Positions 38,120 through 47,682 of a stretch of DNA of 64,000 nucleotides are shown in pieces. This DNA comes from G021776435 sp046756245 (GTDB lineage: Bacteria; Pseudomonadota; Alphaproteobacteria; Caulobacterales; Parvularculaceae). The notes under the pieces are model-generated. The model was given only the letters and a program-made list of their open reading frames with translations, did no database searches and was not told where the DNA came from. Within the stretch, counting starts at the first letter, position 1. Every line of letters begins with the position of its first letter. The translations under genes and the position numbers were made by a program. The DNA is taken from positions 1-64,000 of the forward strand of contig JBHHVZ010000001.1 in assembly GCA_046756245.1 (NCBI GenBank), given 5' to 3'.

Positions 38120-40546
38120 TCAGAAGCGCTCGAGCAGGCGTTCGAGATACTCGATCTCTTCTTTGCTGCGGCCGGCCTCGCCGAGACGGCGGCGCAATTC
38201 CTCAATCACTTCGCGGGCGCGGCCCGCGCCGCCTTCTCCCGGCACCTCGACGTCTTCGCCGAACGGTCCCAAAGGCCGGCCAAGCGGATCGCGGCCCCGT
38301 CGCCCGGCGCCGTTATCCGGCTGGCCCTCGCCCGCCTGGCGCATCGCTTCGCGCGCAAGCGCTTCGGCGCCGGCGCGGAGATTTTCAATCGCGCGCTCCA
38401 TGGCGCCGTCGGCGGCGCCGAAATCATCCGCATTGAGCGCTTCTTCGGCGGCCCGCATTTCATCGAGCGCATCGCCGAGCGCGTGCGCCGCGTCGCCGTT
38501 CTCGTCAACCGGCGCGTCGCCAAGCTCGTCGAGCAGGTCTTGAAGATCGCCCGCAATGCCCCGCTCCTCGGCGGCGAGATCGTCGCCGGTCGCGCCGGGC
38601 TCCTGACTGCGCTCGAAAGACCGGTTGGCGAGGTCGCGCTGGCGCCCGATCAGGTCGCCCGCTTGGCCCGCCGCGCCGCCGCCTTCGCCGCCTTGCTGCG
38701 GCGTTCCGGATCCGGACGACCCGCCCCGCTGCGCCAAGCGCAGATTGTTCAAGAGGTTTTGCAGGTCAGTGAGCATCTGCCGCGCTGCGTTGTTGGCGCC
38801 CGACTGCGACAGGTTACGGATCGAATCGAGCATACGGTCGATATCGCTCTGGCTGAGTTCTTCAACGGGGCCGCGCGGGGCCGGCGCCGACTGGCCGGAT
38901 TGCGCCAGAGCCTGAAGATAGTTGTTGATCGCGTCGCGCAGCGCTTCGACAAGTCGCGCAATCTCTTCCTCGCCGGCGCCGCGTTCAAGCGCCTGGCGCA
39001 AAGCCTCCTGGGCGGCTTCCATCTGACGGCGCGCAAGCTCCAGCGCTTCATCTTCAAGCTGCAGCGCCAGCGGCCAGAAATCCTCCACAGCGTCGTCGAA
39101 TCCGTCGCCGTCCTGGCGCATCACCCGCCAGAAAGCCGTCCGTAGAAGGAAATATTCCTTGGTCCCGTCGTAGAATTGCTCCGGCGCGAGCGTGAGCGCG
39201 TCGAACGACCGGCCGACGCGCCGCCAGGACGGCTCGGCGACGGCGAGCGTCCTGCGCTGCTCAATGACGGCGCGCGCGAGCGGATTGTAAAACGGGCGTT
39301 CCGGCAGGCTCACTGCGGCTTCTTCGGTCTCGCCGCGCTGACCGGCGCCGTCTTTGACGACGACTTTCGCCAATACGACGAGCCCGGCCCACGGGTCGGC
39401 CTGCAGGTCGAGATCGAATCGCCGTTCGCCGGGCGCCCCGGCGGCGCCGTCAAGCGGGATAATGCGCGCTTCGCGGATCGCGCCCTCGTCGAGCGGCGGC
39501 GCGTCGAGCGGCAGGGTCTGATCGGGGTCGAGCCGAAGATGCAGCGCCGCTTGGGCGACGCCGTAATCGTCTGCGAACGCCAGCGCCAGCGATAAGAGCG
39601 CATCGTCGGTCGAGGCGGGCGGCTCGATATAGACAGCCGCAGGCGGCCTGTCGCGAATGACGCCGACCGGCCATCGGCCTTCGCGGCCGGCCAGCCGCAA
39701 CCGCACGACCCCGCTTGCGTTGAGATCGAGTTCGGCGCGCACGGCGTTGTCGGCGACCCGGGCATCGGCCCGGATTTCCTCGTCGGGCGTGAGCACACTG
39801 AGCCGCGTCCGCCCGCGCCCGTTGATCTGCGCGATCACGCGCGAGCCCTGGGGAACGTTGAGCTGCTCGTCCGCGCCTTCAAGCCGCGCGCCGGCGCGCA
39901 ACAGATAGACCGGCGCCTTGCCGGTATAGGCGGGCGGCTCGATCCAGAGATCGGCGGCGGTCGCCAGCGCCGCATTCGCAACGCCGGGGGCGAGCGTCGC
40001 CGCCAGTCGGGTCCGCCAGTCGCCGCCGGCGGCGACCAGCGCGACCAGAAGAAGGCCGACGGCGGAGTATCGAAGCCCGTAAGGATCGCGGGCGTCAGCG
40101 GTGATGCGCGGCGGACGCAATCGGGCGGCGGCGGCGCGCCGGCGCATATCCTCAAGGTGGGCGCGCCACAACGCCGGATCCCTTTCATTCGGATTGAACG
40201 GTCGGTCCTCGAGCGCCTGCAGCGGCGCATGCTTTGCGCCGCCATCCGCCTCAAGCCGCGCAAGCGCCTCGCGGCGGGCCGGCCAGCTTACTTCGCCGTG
40301 ATACCGCGTGACTGCGGCGACGGTCGCCCCCGCCGCCAACAGGAGCGCAATCCAGTGGAGAGCGGCCGGCAGGTACGTCCAGATCCCGAACAGGCTTGCA
40401 ACGATGAGGAGAAAACCGGGCGCCAGCGCCGGCAGGGCGGCCGGAAGCACTCGCTCCCAAAATAGAACAAGGCGCGCGAAAGCAACTGAAATCGCACCCG
40501 GCGGACGTTTCAGCCTGGGTCGACGCGCTGGCGACTCATCAGTCAT
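38120..40546 (-). CDS. TIGR02302/DUF4175-type large membrane protein
   Basis: The 808-residue protein has an N-terminal membrane region (two helices within about 25-85 and one near 155-172), a long beta-rich periplasmic part (WIEPPAYTGKAPVYLL, SLALAFADDYGVAQAALHLRL) and a Gln/Glu/Ala-rich helical and low-complexity C-terminal third (QNLLNNLRLAQRGG). This architecture and the position before lysA-argH match the alphaproteobacterial TIGR02302 family. No enzymatic motif is visible and no function is established to my knowledge. Confidence 0.8.
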   Translation of the reverse strand: MTDESPARRPRLKRPPGAISVAFARLVLFWERVLPAALPALAPGFLLIVASLFGIWTYLPAALHWIALLLAAGATVAAVTRYHGEVSWPARREALARLEADGGAKHAPLQALEDRPFNPNERDPALWRAHLEDMRRRAAAARLRPPRITADARDPYGLRYSAVGLLLVALVAAGGDWRTRLAATLAPGVANAALATAADLWIEPPAYTGKAPVYLLRAGARLEGADEQLNVPQGSRVIAQINGRGRTRLSVLTPDEEIRADARVADNAVRAELDLNASGVVRLRLAGREGRWPVGVIRDRPPAAVYIEPPASTDDALLSLALAFADDYGVAQAALHLRLDPDQTLPLDAPPLDEGAIREARIIPLDGAAGAPGERRFDLDLQADPWAGLVVLAKVVVKDGAGQRGETEEAAVSLPERPFYNPLARAVIEQRRTLAVAEPSWRRVGRSFDALTLAPEQFYDGTKEYFLLRTAFWRVMRQDGDGFDDAVEDFWPLALQLEDEALELARRQMEAAQEALRQALERGAGEEEIARLVEALRDAINNYLQALAQSGQSAPAPRGPVEELSQSDIDRMLDSIRNLSQSGANNAARQMLTDLQNLLNNLRLAQRGGSSGSGTPQQGGEGGGAAGQAGDLIGRQRDLANRSFERSQEPGATGDDLAAEERGIAGDLQDLLDELGDAPVDENGDAAHALGDALDEMRAAEEALNADDFGAADGAMERAIENLRAGAEALAREAMRQAGEGQPDNGAGRRGRDPLGRPLGPFGEDVEVPGEGGAGRAREVIEELRRRLGEAGRSKEEIEYLERLLERF

Positions 40547-40661
40547 ACTTCTTGCAGTGTAGCGGGCCGGCAGCCGTCCGTCGATGCGTGCGGCATTCCG
40601 CTCGTCCGATCCATACGGCGCATTAACGCAGCCCCGTCGTCACGGTTAACGGAGAACGCCC

Positions 40662-41036
40662 TTGCTTTCGCCCATCGCTTCCGAAGCCCGCCGGAAGAAG
40701 CTTGTCGCCGACGCGTCTCGTTCGCGTGCTTCCGGGCCGGGCATGAACGCGGCGATCATCCTTGTCGTCGTCTACAACCTCGTCGGTCTCGCCGACATCG
40801 TCTCCACCACGATGGCGCTGGATACCGGCGCCGGCGGCGAGGCCAATCCGATCATCGCCGCAGCGATGCATGCGTTCGGTTTTGGATGGGTGTTCGCCAA
40901 GCTCGCCGTGCAGATTCTGATCAGCGTCATGGTGCTGTGGTATCCGCACTGGATCGTGCTTGGGTTCTTCTCGGCGGCGATCATCGGGAACGGCTTCGTC
41001 GTCGCCAGCAATTTTCATATTGCAGGACTGTTTTAG
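40662..41036 (+). CDS. Small membrane protein, DUF5658-like
   Basis: The 124-residue protein has three to four hydrophobic helices. The stretch DIVSTTMALDTGAGGEANPI resembles the DUF5658 signature (D..ST...L..G..E.NP). The TTG at 40662 is preceded by GGAG at good distance. An ATG at 40743 would give a 97-residue form that keeps all helices. It stands alone, convergent with lysA by 18 bases. The function is unknown. Confidence 0.65.
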   Translation: MLSPIASEARRKKLVADASRSRASGPGMNAAIILVVVYNLVGLADIVSTTMALDTGAGGEANPIIAAAMHAFGFGWVFAKLAVQILISVMVLWYPHWIVLGFFSAAIIGNGFVVASNFHIAGLF

Positions 41037-41054
41037 ACAGCGTTCGCCGTACCG

Positions 41055-42329
41055 CTATTCGTCGCCGAGCCAGTCGGGCGTGCGCTCTTTCGCAAGCATG
41101 GCGTCGATTGACGGGCGCGTGCGGATCACCGCGCTTTTGGCGCCGCTGACCAACGTTTCAGGAACGAGCGGGCGGGAATTATATTCCGACGCCTGCACGG
41201 CGCAGTAGGCGCCGGCCGACATGATCGCAACGAAGTCGCCTTTCCTCATCTCGGGCAGAGGACGTGCGCGCGCAAACCGGTCGCCGGTCTCGCAGACCGG
41301 GCCCATAACGTCATATTCCACGATCTCTGCATCGCCGGCGCGTTCGCGCAGCGGAAGGATCGCATGATAGGCGTCGTAAAGCGCCGGGCGCATGATATCA
41401 TTCATGCCGGAGTCGAGAATGAGGAAACGACGCGTTTCTCCCTCCTTCACATAAAGAACGCGCGACACCAGCACGCCCGCATTGCCGACAATCATCCGCC
41501 CCGGTTCGAAGATGAGCCGGACATTCAGCGGATCGGCGATGCGCTTGATGAGCGCGGCGTATTCGTCCGGATGCGGAGGCGCATCGCCCGGCTCGCCATA
41601 AGGAATCCCGAGCCCGCCGCCGAGATCGACCCGTTCGATTGAACAGCCGTCGGCGCGCAGCGCCAAAACAAGATCGGCGACTTTCCTGAACGCGGCCTCA
41701 AAGGGTGCGAGCTCGGCGATCTGCGAACCGATGTGCACGTCGACGCCCTTAACGGCGATCCCTTTCATGGCGCGCGCTCGGGCGTAAACATCGCGGGCGC
41801 GGCTCCACGGCACGCCGAACTTGTCCTCGCTCTTGCCGGTGGAGACCTTTTCGTGCCCGCCGGCGCGCACGTCCGGATTGACCCGGAGGGCGACAGGTGC
41901 GCGAACGCCTTGCGAGATTGCGACTTCGTCGAGCGCCTCAAGCTCCGGTTCGGATTCGACGTTAAACTGAAAAATCCCCTCTTCAAGGGCGAACGCCATT
42001 TCCTCGCGGGTCTTGCCGACGCCGGAAAAGACGATCTTTTCGGCCGGAACGCCGGCGGCGCAGGCGCGTTTCAACTCGCCGCCCGAGACGATATCGGCGC
42101 CCGCGCCTTCGTCGCGTAAAATCCTGATGACGGCGAGATTGGAATTGGCTTTCACCGAATAGGCGACGAGCGCGTCCGAGCCGGCGAAAGCGTTCTTGAA
42201 CACCTGCATGTGACGGCGCAGGGTCGCTTCAGAATAGCAGTAGAACGGCGTTCCGATCTCGTCGGCGAACGCTTCCAGATTGACGTCTTCGCCGTGAAGA
42301 ACGCCGTTCTTATAAGAAAAGTGGTGCAC
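41055..42329 (-). CDS. lysA: Diaminopimelate decarboxylase
   Basis: This 424-residue PLP enzyme performs the last step of lysine synthesis (meso-diaminopimelate to lysine). PLP lysine is in YSVKANSNLAVI. HIGSQIAELAPF, the glycine-rich DLGGGLGIPYG and the CETGDRFARAR block with the substrate-contact cysteine are present. The start is GTG at 42329, three bases after the lptM stop. Confidence 0.97.
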   Translation of the reverse strand: MHHFSYKNGVLHGEDVNLEAFADEIGTPFYCYSEATLRRHMQVFKNAFAGSDALVAYSVKANSNLAVIRILRDEGAGADIVSGGELKRACAAGVPAEKIVFSGVGKTREEMAFALEEGIFQFNVESEPELEALDEVAISQGVRAPVALRVNPDVRAGGHEKVSTGKSEDKFGVPWSRARDVYARARAMKGIAVKGVDVHIGSQIAELAPFEAAFRKVADLVLALRADGCSIERVDLGGGLGIPYGEPGDAPPHPDEYAALIKRIADPLNVRLIFEPGRMIVGNAGVLVSRVLYVKEGETRRFLILDSGMNDIMRPALYDAYHAILPLRERAGDAEIVEYDVMGPVCETGDRFARARPLPEMRKGDFVAIMSAGAYCAVQASEYNSRPLVPETLVSGAKSAVIRTRPSIDAMLAKERTPDWLGDE

Positions 42330-42332
42330 CGG

Positions 42333-42443
42333 CTAACCGACGGCCGAAACCGGCGCGGCGTCTTCGGGCGGGCGCAGCGGCGCCTTCTTGCCGCAGGCGG
42401 AAACGGCGAACAGAACGACCGCAATCATCAAAACCAGTCTCAT
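42333..42443 (-). CDS. lptM: LptM (YifL-type) small lipoprotein
   Basis: The 36-residue protein ([20 protein letters not shown]...) has a lipobox VSAC and the family signature CGKKAPL followed by a proline-rich tail. LptM in E. coli assists assembly of the LptDE lipopolysaccharide translocon. The ATG overlaps the argH stop (ATGA), and lysA starts three bases after its stop. The argH-lptM-lysA order is conserved in many proteobacteria. Confidence 0.88.
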   Translation of the reverse strand: MRLVLMIAVVLFAVSACGKKAPLRPPEDAAPVSAVG

Positions 42444-43846
42444 TTCAATTTCTCCCGCCAGCGCTTTATCTGCTTGCGTACATTTTCCGGCGCGGTTCCG
42501 CCGAACGACGTGCGCGAGGTGACGGAAGCCTCCGTCGACAGCACCGAGAATACGTCATCGGTGATGCGCGGTTCAACCGCGCGCATGTCTTCAAGCGTCA
42601 GCCTGTCGAGGCGCACGCCTTTTTCGTCGGCGCGCGCGACGATAAGCCCGGCCGCGTGATGGGCGTCCCGGAACGGCATGTTCAGAACCCTGACGAGCCA
42701 GTCGGCGAGATCGGTCGCCGTGGCGTGAGCGCGCCCAGCCGCCTCGCGCATAGCGTCCTCATTTACGGCGAGGTCTTCGACCATCCCGGTCATGGCGGCC
42801 GAGGCCAGCAGAAAATCGTCGAACGCGGCGAATGTCGCCGCCTTGTCTTCCTGCAGATCCTTCGAATAGGCGAGCGGCAGGCCCTTCATGACCATTATGA
42901 GATTCACGAGCGCGGCGGCGACGCGGCCCGCCTTGGCGCGGATGAGTTCGGCCGCGTCCGGATTGCGTTTCTGCGGCATGATGGAAGAGCCCGTGGAATA
43001 GGCGTCGGACAGTCTTGCAAAACCGAACTGGGGAGACGTCCACAAGACGATTTCCTCAGCAAGCCGCGACAGGTTCACGGCGGAAACCGCCGCCGCCGAC
43101 AGCGCTTCAAGCGCAAAATCGCGCGACGACACCGCGTCGAGGGAATTGGCGCAGGGCCGGTCGAAAGAAAGCGCCTTCGCTGTCGCCTTGCGGTCGATCG
43201 GAAATGAGGTCCCGGCGAGCGCCGCCGCGCCGAGCGGACATTCGTTCAGTCTCGCGCGCGCATCAGCGAAGCGTCCCCGGTCGCGCTCGAACATTTCCGC
43301 ATAGGCGAGACAGTGGTGGCCGAAGGTCACCGGCTGGGCGGTCTGCAAATGCGTGAAGCCGGGCATGACGATCGCAGCGTGCGCGTCGGCCTTGTCCACA
43401 AGCGTCCTTATGAGCGCCGTCAGCGCGCCCATAGCCTCGTCGCAGGCGCGCCGCACCCACATTCTGAAATCGGTCGCCACCTGGTCGTTGCGCGAGCGCG
43501 CCGTATGGAGCCGCGCGGCCGGCGCGCCCACAAGCTCTTTCAGGCGCGCTTCGATATTCATGTGGATGTCTTCGAGCGCGCGTGAGAATTCGAACGCGCC
43601 GGTCTCGATTTCCCCGGCGATCCGGTCGAGGCCGCCGACGATGGCGTCGGCGTCAGCCGGGGCGATGATCCGCGCCTTTGCAAGCATGGCGGCGTGCGCC
43701 TTTGAGCCCTCGATATCCTCACGCGCGAGCCGCCGGTCGACATCGATCGAGGCGTTGATCTCCTCCATGACCGCGGACGGGCCGGCCGCAAAGCGTCCGC
43801 CCCACATTTTGTTTTCCGGACCGTTTGTCTTATCTGTCATCTGCAC
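42440..43846 (-). CDS. argH: Argininosuccinate lyase
   Basis: The 468-residue tetrameric enzyme cleaves argininosuccinate to arginine and fumarate. The fumarase/aspartase-family signature [26 protein letters not shown] and HTVTFGH-like block (QPVTFGHH) are intact. It overlaps lptM by 4 nt, leads the argH-lptM-lysA operon, and is divergent from tlpA by 24 bases. Confidence 0.97.
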   Translation of the reverse strand: MQMTDKTNGPENKMWGGRFAAGPSAVMEEINASIDVDRRLAREDIEGSKAHAAMLAKARIIAPADADAIVGGLDRIAGEIETGAFEFSRALEDIHMNIEARLKELVGAPAARLHTARSRNDQVATDFRMWVRRACDEAMGALTALIRTLVDKADAHAAIVMPGFTHLQTAQPVTFGHHCLAYAEMFERDRGRFADARARLNECPLGAAALAGTSFPIDRKATAKALSFDRPCANSLDAVSSRDFALEALSAAAVSAVNLSRLAEEIVLWTSPQFGFARLSDAYSTGSSIMPQKRNPDAAELIRAKAGRVAAALVNLIMVMKGLPLAYSKDLQEDKAATFAAFDDFLLASAAMTGMVEDLAVNEDAMREAAGRAHATATDLADWLVRVLNMPFRDAHHAAGLIVARADEKGVRLDRLTLEDMRAVEPRITDDVFSVLSTEASVTSRTSFGGTAPENVRKQIKRWREKLK

Positions 43847-43870
43847 ATCGCTGGGAGCAAGGGGAACCGC

Positions 43871-44485
43871 ATGGCGACGGTCTTTCTAAAGCCGAGATTC
43901 TGGCTGCTTATATGGGGCGGCCTTGGCGCGGCGTTTCTCGTTTACGTCATTATCGCGGCGAGCGTCCAGCCGTCCGGGCGTACAGACGCCGCCGGGGTCC
44001 TTTACGACCCGGCCCTGCTAGCGGGGGAGATGGCGGATTTCGTCTATGCGCTGCCGCCGCGCGCCGCGCCGGCTGCACATTTTTCTTCCGAAGACGGCGA
44101 CGTCGCGCTCGGCGATTTCAGAGGCAAGACGGTGCTGGTGAATATCTGGGCGACGCAGTGCGCGCCTTGCCTGAAAGAGCTTCCTTCGCTCGACAAGCTG
44201 GAAGGCGCGTTGGGCGGAGAGGATTTCCAGGTTGTCGCCGTGGCGGCCGACCCGACGGGCCCTGACGTCGCGCGCCAGTTCATGGATAGGCTGAATATCA
44301 GGCATCTGAAACTCTATACGGATCAGCGCCTGTCATTCATGAGCGCCATCGGCGGCGTCGATTATATGCCGGCGAGCATTCTTTATGACGCGCGCGGCCG
44401 CGAGATAGGCCGCATCATCGGCGAGGCCGACTGGACCAGCGCCGAGGCGAAACGGCTTGTCGCCGCCGCCATAGCAAAAAAATAG
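43871..44485 (+). CDS. tlpA: TlpA-family thiol:disulfide interchange protein
   Basis: The 204-residue protein is anchored by an N-terminal helix ([19 protein letters not shown]) with a periplasmic thioredoxin fold carrying the redox site [13 protein letters not shown] (CAPC). In Bradyrhizobium, TlpA reduces CuA-site cysteines of cytochrome oxidase subunit II, so it may serve the aa3 oxidase encoded in this window. Neighbourhood with argH is a conserved alphaproteobacterial arrangement. Confidence 0.9.
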   Translation: MATVFLKPRFWLLIWGGLGAAFLVYVIIAASVQPSGRTDAAGVLYDPALLAGEMADFVYALPPRAAPAAHFSSEDGDVALGDFRGKTVLVNIWATQCAPCLKELPSLDKLEGALGGEDFQVVAVAADPTGPDVARQFMDRLNIRHLKLYTDQRLSFMSAIGGVDYMPASILYDARGREIGRIIGEADWTSAEAKRLVAAAIAKK

Positions 44486-44632
44486 GCGAAAGATTTCGGT
44501 AAACAGTTCGCTAAACACGCTGTCGCGCGGATGTAAATGCGCCGGGAAGCTTGCGCATCAAGGCCAAACGGGCGAGGTTCGGCTGTTTGCTTCGAGCCCG
44601 CGAATCGCCGGCGCTGAATGAGGGGAAATTTT

Positions 44633-46291
44633 ATGACCATGCGAAAAACCCTGCTTGCGGGCGCCGCCGTGCTGGCGCTGACGGCCTGTGGAAAAAAAGA
44701 AGAAGCCGTCTCTCCACAAGAATCGGCTGACGCGTGCGCAGCATCGTCGCTTGGCGGTGATTTTCGCCTGGATGATGCGAGCCCTCTCGATGTTGACGCC
44801 CTGTTCGCGCTAATTCCCGAAGATGTGCGCCCTACTTACGACACCACCTTTTTCGACAAGAAGATCGGCGCGACCGTCATCACCAATCTGCAGCTTGTGG
44901 AGGACGGCGATGAAGGCGCCCTGATTGCACGCGCGGAATTTTACGGCGTCGACCTTGAAGCTTTCGAACGCGCCAAAAATGCGGAAAACGCTCCCGCCGA
45001 CGCCCCGTTCGAAACGCTCTTTCGAAAAATTCGGATATTCGACATCCAGTCGGCCGGCGGGGAAGACGAAGCCGAACGCGTAACGGTGGGCGCGGCGGAA
45101 ATCGATACGCTGCGCGTACGCCAGGGCGGCGTAACGGACGGCGCCGAGGATGCGGAAAATGATGAACTGGCCAGGCTGCTCAACAGCTTTGATCTCGCCG
45201 GGCTCTATTTCAAGAATGTCGAGGTATCGGGGTCCGAATCCGGAACGGGCGCGATCGGGTTCTCAGCGGAAGATCTTTGCATAGCCGGCGTGGGCGGCGG
45301 CAGGTTCGACTCGATCGTCGGCGCCGGCATCGAATACGAAGTCGCCCAGACAGAAGAGTCGCGCCAGGCGATGAAAGAGTTGATGGGCCCCCAGGGCGCC
45401 CTGTTTCTCGAAGGGCCGTTGAAGCTTCTGCTCGCGCCCGATAAACAGCGCACGACAATCAAATCTTTCGCCTGGAATGGAATCGATTTTTCCGGCCTCG
45501 TCGCCTACGGCGTAAAGGGAGAAAAGCCGCCGATGTCGGCGACCGATTTGATGAGCCTCGGCGAGTTATCCATCAAGGATATGCAAACATTCATAAATGG
45601 AAAATTAGCCGCGGAAGCCGAAGAGGGAACGGTTACTGCGAAACAGTTCACTTGGCTCATCCCCAATGAAGTCACAGCCGTTACGAAAGGGATGGTCTAT
45701 GATTTTTCGGCCTATGTGCCGGAGACGGAAGAAGCGGCTCTGGATGTCATGCGAAAACGCGGTCTCGACAATGTGACCGGCGACGCGCTGGCTGAGTGGA
45801 AGTGGGATTCGGCGCAAGGCGACGCTTCGTTTACGTACGATTTCCAGATGCACGACGTCATGGACTATGCGATGGGATTGAGCGTCGGCGGTTTCAAGAT
45901 CGATGCGATCGCATCCGCCATTGAAACGGATGACCCGACCGCCCTGTCTGAGGCCGCCGTTTTCTACAGTTTTTCGGTCGCATTGAAGGATGAAAAATTT
46001 CTCGATGCGGCGTTTGACATTGCGGCGCTGCAGATGGGCGGAACCGGCGACGATCTGCGTCAGTCCGTCCCGGCGATGATCCGGCTGTCCGGCGCCCAAC
46101 TCGGCGAGTTCAACCCGCGCGTTCCCGGTTATGTCGAGGCGGTGGCGGCCTTTGTCGCCGACGGCGGTTCGCTCGAAATCTCGGCCCGGCCCGACGAGCC
46201 CGCATCCCTGCTGGCGATCGCTGCGGCGTCTCAAACCGCGCCGCAGACCCTGCCCGATCTTTTGAACCTTGAAGTCGCGCATAAGGAATAA
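44633..46291 (+). CDS. Large putative lipoprotein, unknown function
   Basis: The 552-residue protein starts at the ATG at 44633, with AGGGG 8 bases before. The lipoprotein signal ends in LALTAC followed by GKKEEA. The body is acidic and beta-rich with two similar stretches: FDLAGLYFKNVEVSG (about 190) and FAWNGIDFSGLVAYG (about 280), each followed by another membrane-facing-like strand. Together they suggest an internal repeat, and the overall look recalls DUF945/AsmA-like periplasmic proteins. I cannot assign a family with confidence. It is a single gene with a hairpin after its stop. Confidence 0.6.
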   Translation: MTMRKTLLAGAAVLALTACGKKEEAVSPQESADACAASSLGGDFRLDDASPLDVDALFALIPEDVRPTYDTTFFDKKIGATVITNLQLVEDGDEGALIARAEFYGVDLEAFERAKNAENAPADAPFETLFRKIRIFDIQSAGGEDEAERVTVGAAEIDTLRVRQGGVTDGAEDAENDELARLLNSFDLAGLYFKNVEVSGSESGTGAIGFSAEDLCIAGVGGGRFDSIVGAGIEYEVAQTEESRQAMKELMGPQGALFLEGPLKLLLAPDKQRTTIKSFAWNGIDFSGLVAYGVKGEKPPMSATDLMSLGELSIKDMQTFINGKLAAEAEEGTVTAKQFTWLIPNEVTAVTKGMVYDFSAYVPETEEAALDVMRKRGLDNVTGDALAEWKWDSAQGDASFTYDFQMHDVMDYAMGLSVGGFKIDAIASAIETDDPTALSEAAVFYSFSVALKDEKFLDAAFDIAALQMGGTGDDLRQSVPAMIRLSGAQLGEFNPRVPGYVEAVAAFVADGGSLEISARPDEPASLLAIAAASQTAPQTLPDLLNLEVAHKE

Positions 46292-46299
46292 AGGCAGAA

Positions 46300-46320
46300 G
46301 ACGCCGCGTTCCGCGGCGTC
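46300..46320 (+). terminator. Hairpin after the lipoprotein gene
   Basis: The perfect 9-bp stem GACGCCGCG (46300-46308) with CGCGGCGTC (46312-46320) has a 3-base loop, 9 bases past the stop. The following ATTCGG has no T-tract, so it is a weak intrinsic terminator at best. Confidence 0.5.
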
Positions 46321-46546
46321 ATTCGGAAAGAATCTATCCCACAGCGCCGGCCAAGGCGCTGCGCGGAGTTGAGTACGCTTTTTGAAAAATCTATCCCCGC
46401 CTTTCCGGCCCGCCTTATACTGCGCTTACGGTCCGCCTCAGATGCGAGCGGGCTTCGGCGCTCTTTGACAATCTGGATAAACGCGGGACGGCGATTGCTA
46501 TAGCGCTTGCCGCCGCCCGGCCAGCCTCGCCGCCGCGTTCCCGCCA
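46321..46546. other. Non-coding spacer with a TTTGACAATCTGG segment
   Basis: There is no gene in this part of a 357-bp gap. It contains AATCTATCCC twice (46330-46339 and 46388-46397) and GCTCTTTGACAATCTGG (46459-46475), which resembles the short leader motif seen upstream of rRNA operons and some arrays. No rRNA, tRNA or array follows. It leads into the repeat element at 46547. Confidence 0.45.
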
Positions 46547-46640
46547 CGTTCGAAAATGGACAAAATGGACCCTTTCGCCTGCAAGCCCGCAAAATCAGCG
46601 GGTCTCGCGTTCTCCATTTTTTAGAATGGACCCATTCTCG
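46547..46640. repeat. AAAATGGAC-type repeat element, copy B
   Basis: The first 29 bases are identical to 12092-12120, with AAAATGGAC twice in tandem (46553-46570). Next comes a small hairpin CCCGC-N7-GCGGG (46586-46602), then TCCATT (46613-46618) pairing with AATGGA (46625-46630). The closing AGAATGGACCC is a third, inverted-context copy. It abuts the end of the 3-hydroxyacyl-CoA dehydrogenase gene. Confidence 0.7.
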
Positions 46641-46648
46641 ACCCGCGC

Positions 46649-47530
46649 TTACCGCGTCGGAACGGGCTTTTCGCCGGAATAGTCGTAAAAGCCGCGACCT
46701 GTCTTGCGGCCGAGCCAGCCGGCTTCCACATATTTCACAAGCAGCGGACACGGACGATATTTCGAATCCGCAAGCCCCTCGTAAAGCACCTGCATGATCG
46801 CCAGGCAGGTGTCGAGGCCGATGAAATCCGCAAGCTCCAGCGGCCCCATCGGGTGGTTGGCGCCGAGCTTCATTCCCGTATCGATCGCCTCGACCGTGCC
46901 AACGCCTTCATAAAGCGTGTAGATCGCTTCGTTGATCATCGGCATCAACACGCGGTTGACGATGAAGGCCGGGAAATCCTCGGATACGGCAAGCGTTTTG
47001 CCAAGCCGGTCGACGATTTCCCTGGCCGCATCGAAGGTTTCCTTAGACGTGGCGATGCCGCGAATAACCTCGACGAGCTGCATCAGCGGCACCGGATTCA
47101 TGAAATGCAGTCCGATGAATTTTTCCGGCCGATCAGTCGCCGAGGCGAGCCCGGTGACCGATATCGACGACGTGTTGGTCGCCATCAGCGCGTCCTTTTT
47201 CAGGATGGCCGTCAGTTCAGTGAAAATTTTCTTCTTTACGTCTGCATTTTCCGTCGCCGATTCGATAACCAGATCGCAGTCGGCGAGCGCGGCCAGCTCT
47301 TCGGCGCGCGCGATCCGCGCCAGCGCCGTCTGCATCGCCGATTCGTCGATCCGGCCTTTCGCGGCCTGACGGCCCATATTCTTTTCTATCGTGGCGAACG
47401 CCCGCTCAAGCTGATCCGCATCAATGTCATGAAGCAGGACATCATACCCGGCCAGCGCGAAAACATGGGCGATGCCGTTGCCCATCTGTCCGGCGCCGAT
47501 CACGCCGACTTTCTTGATTTGACCGCTCAT
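46649..47530 (-). CDS. hbdA: 3-hydroxybutyryl-CoA (3-hydroxyacyl-CoA) dehydrogenase
   Basis: The 293-residue NAD-dependent enzyme oxidises 3-hydroxyacyl-CoA to 3-ketoacyl-CoA in beta-oxidation or butyrate/PHB metabolism. It has a Rossmann motif [17 protein letters not shown], the catalytic histidine in [15 protein letters not shown], and the C-terminal dimer domain ([19 protein letters not shown]). I start it at the ATG at 47530. It is near etfBA, which accepts electrons from acyl-CoA dehydrogenases. Confidence 0.93.
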   Translation of the reverse strand: MSGQIKKVGVIGAGQMGNGIAHVFALAGYDVLLHDIDADQLERAFATIEKNMGRQAAKGRIDESAMQTALARIARAEELAALADCDLVIESATENADVKKKIFTELTAILKKDALMATNTSSISVTGLASATDRPEKFIGLHFMNPVPLMQLVEVIRGIATSKETFDAAREIVDRLGKTLAVSEDFPAFIVNRVLMPMINEAIYTLYEGVGTVEAIDTGMKLGANHPMGPLELADFIGLDTCLAIMQVLYEGLADSKYRPCPLLVKYVEAGWLGRKTGRGFYDYSGEKPVPTR

Positions 47531-47682
47531 TGTTCCAGTCCCATTCATTATCGATGAGTGTACGGTTCCGATGCTAGGCGAGAGCGATGCTGCATTGCAA
47601 CAATTTCTTGCGGCCGGGGTTATAATAGCACCCGTTGACGTTGGCGCGCGTCCGCCTCGCAGACGGCCCGAAAGGAGATCGC

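Noticed and set aside
46459..46640. CRISPR leader and array
   Set aside because: The GCTCTTTGACA-like segment and a tandem 9-mer gave a first impression of a leader with repeats, but the 9-mers are adjacent without spacers and no further units or cas genes occur.
46110..46751. Minus-strand reading frame of 213 codons across the repeat element
   Set aside because: It is arginine-rich, runs antisense through the end of the lipoprotein gene and into the dehydrogenase gene, and translates the repeat element; conserved short ORFs of this sort come from the DNA repeat and not from protein selection.
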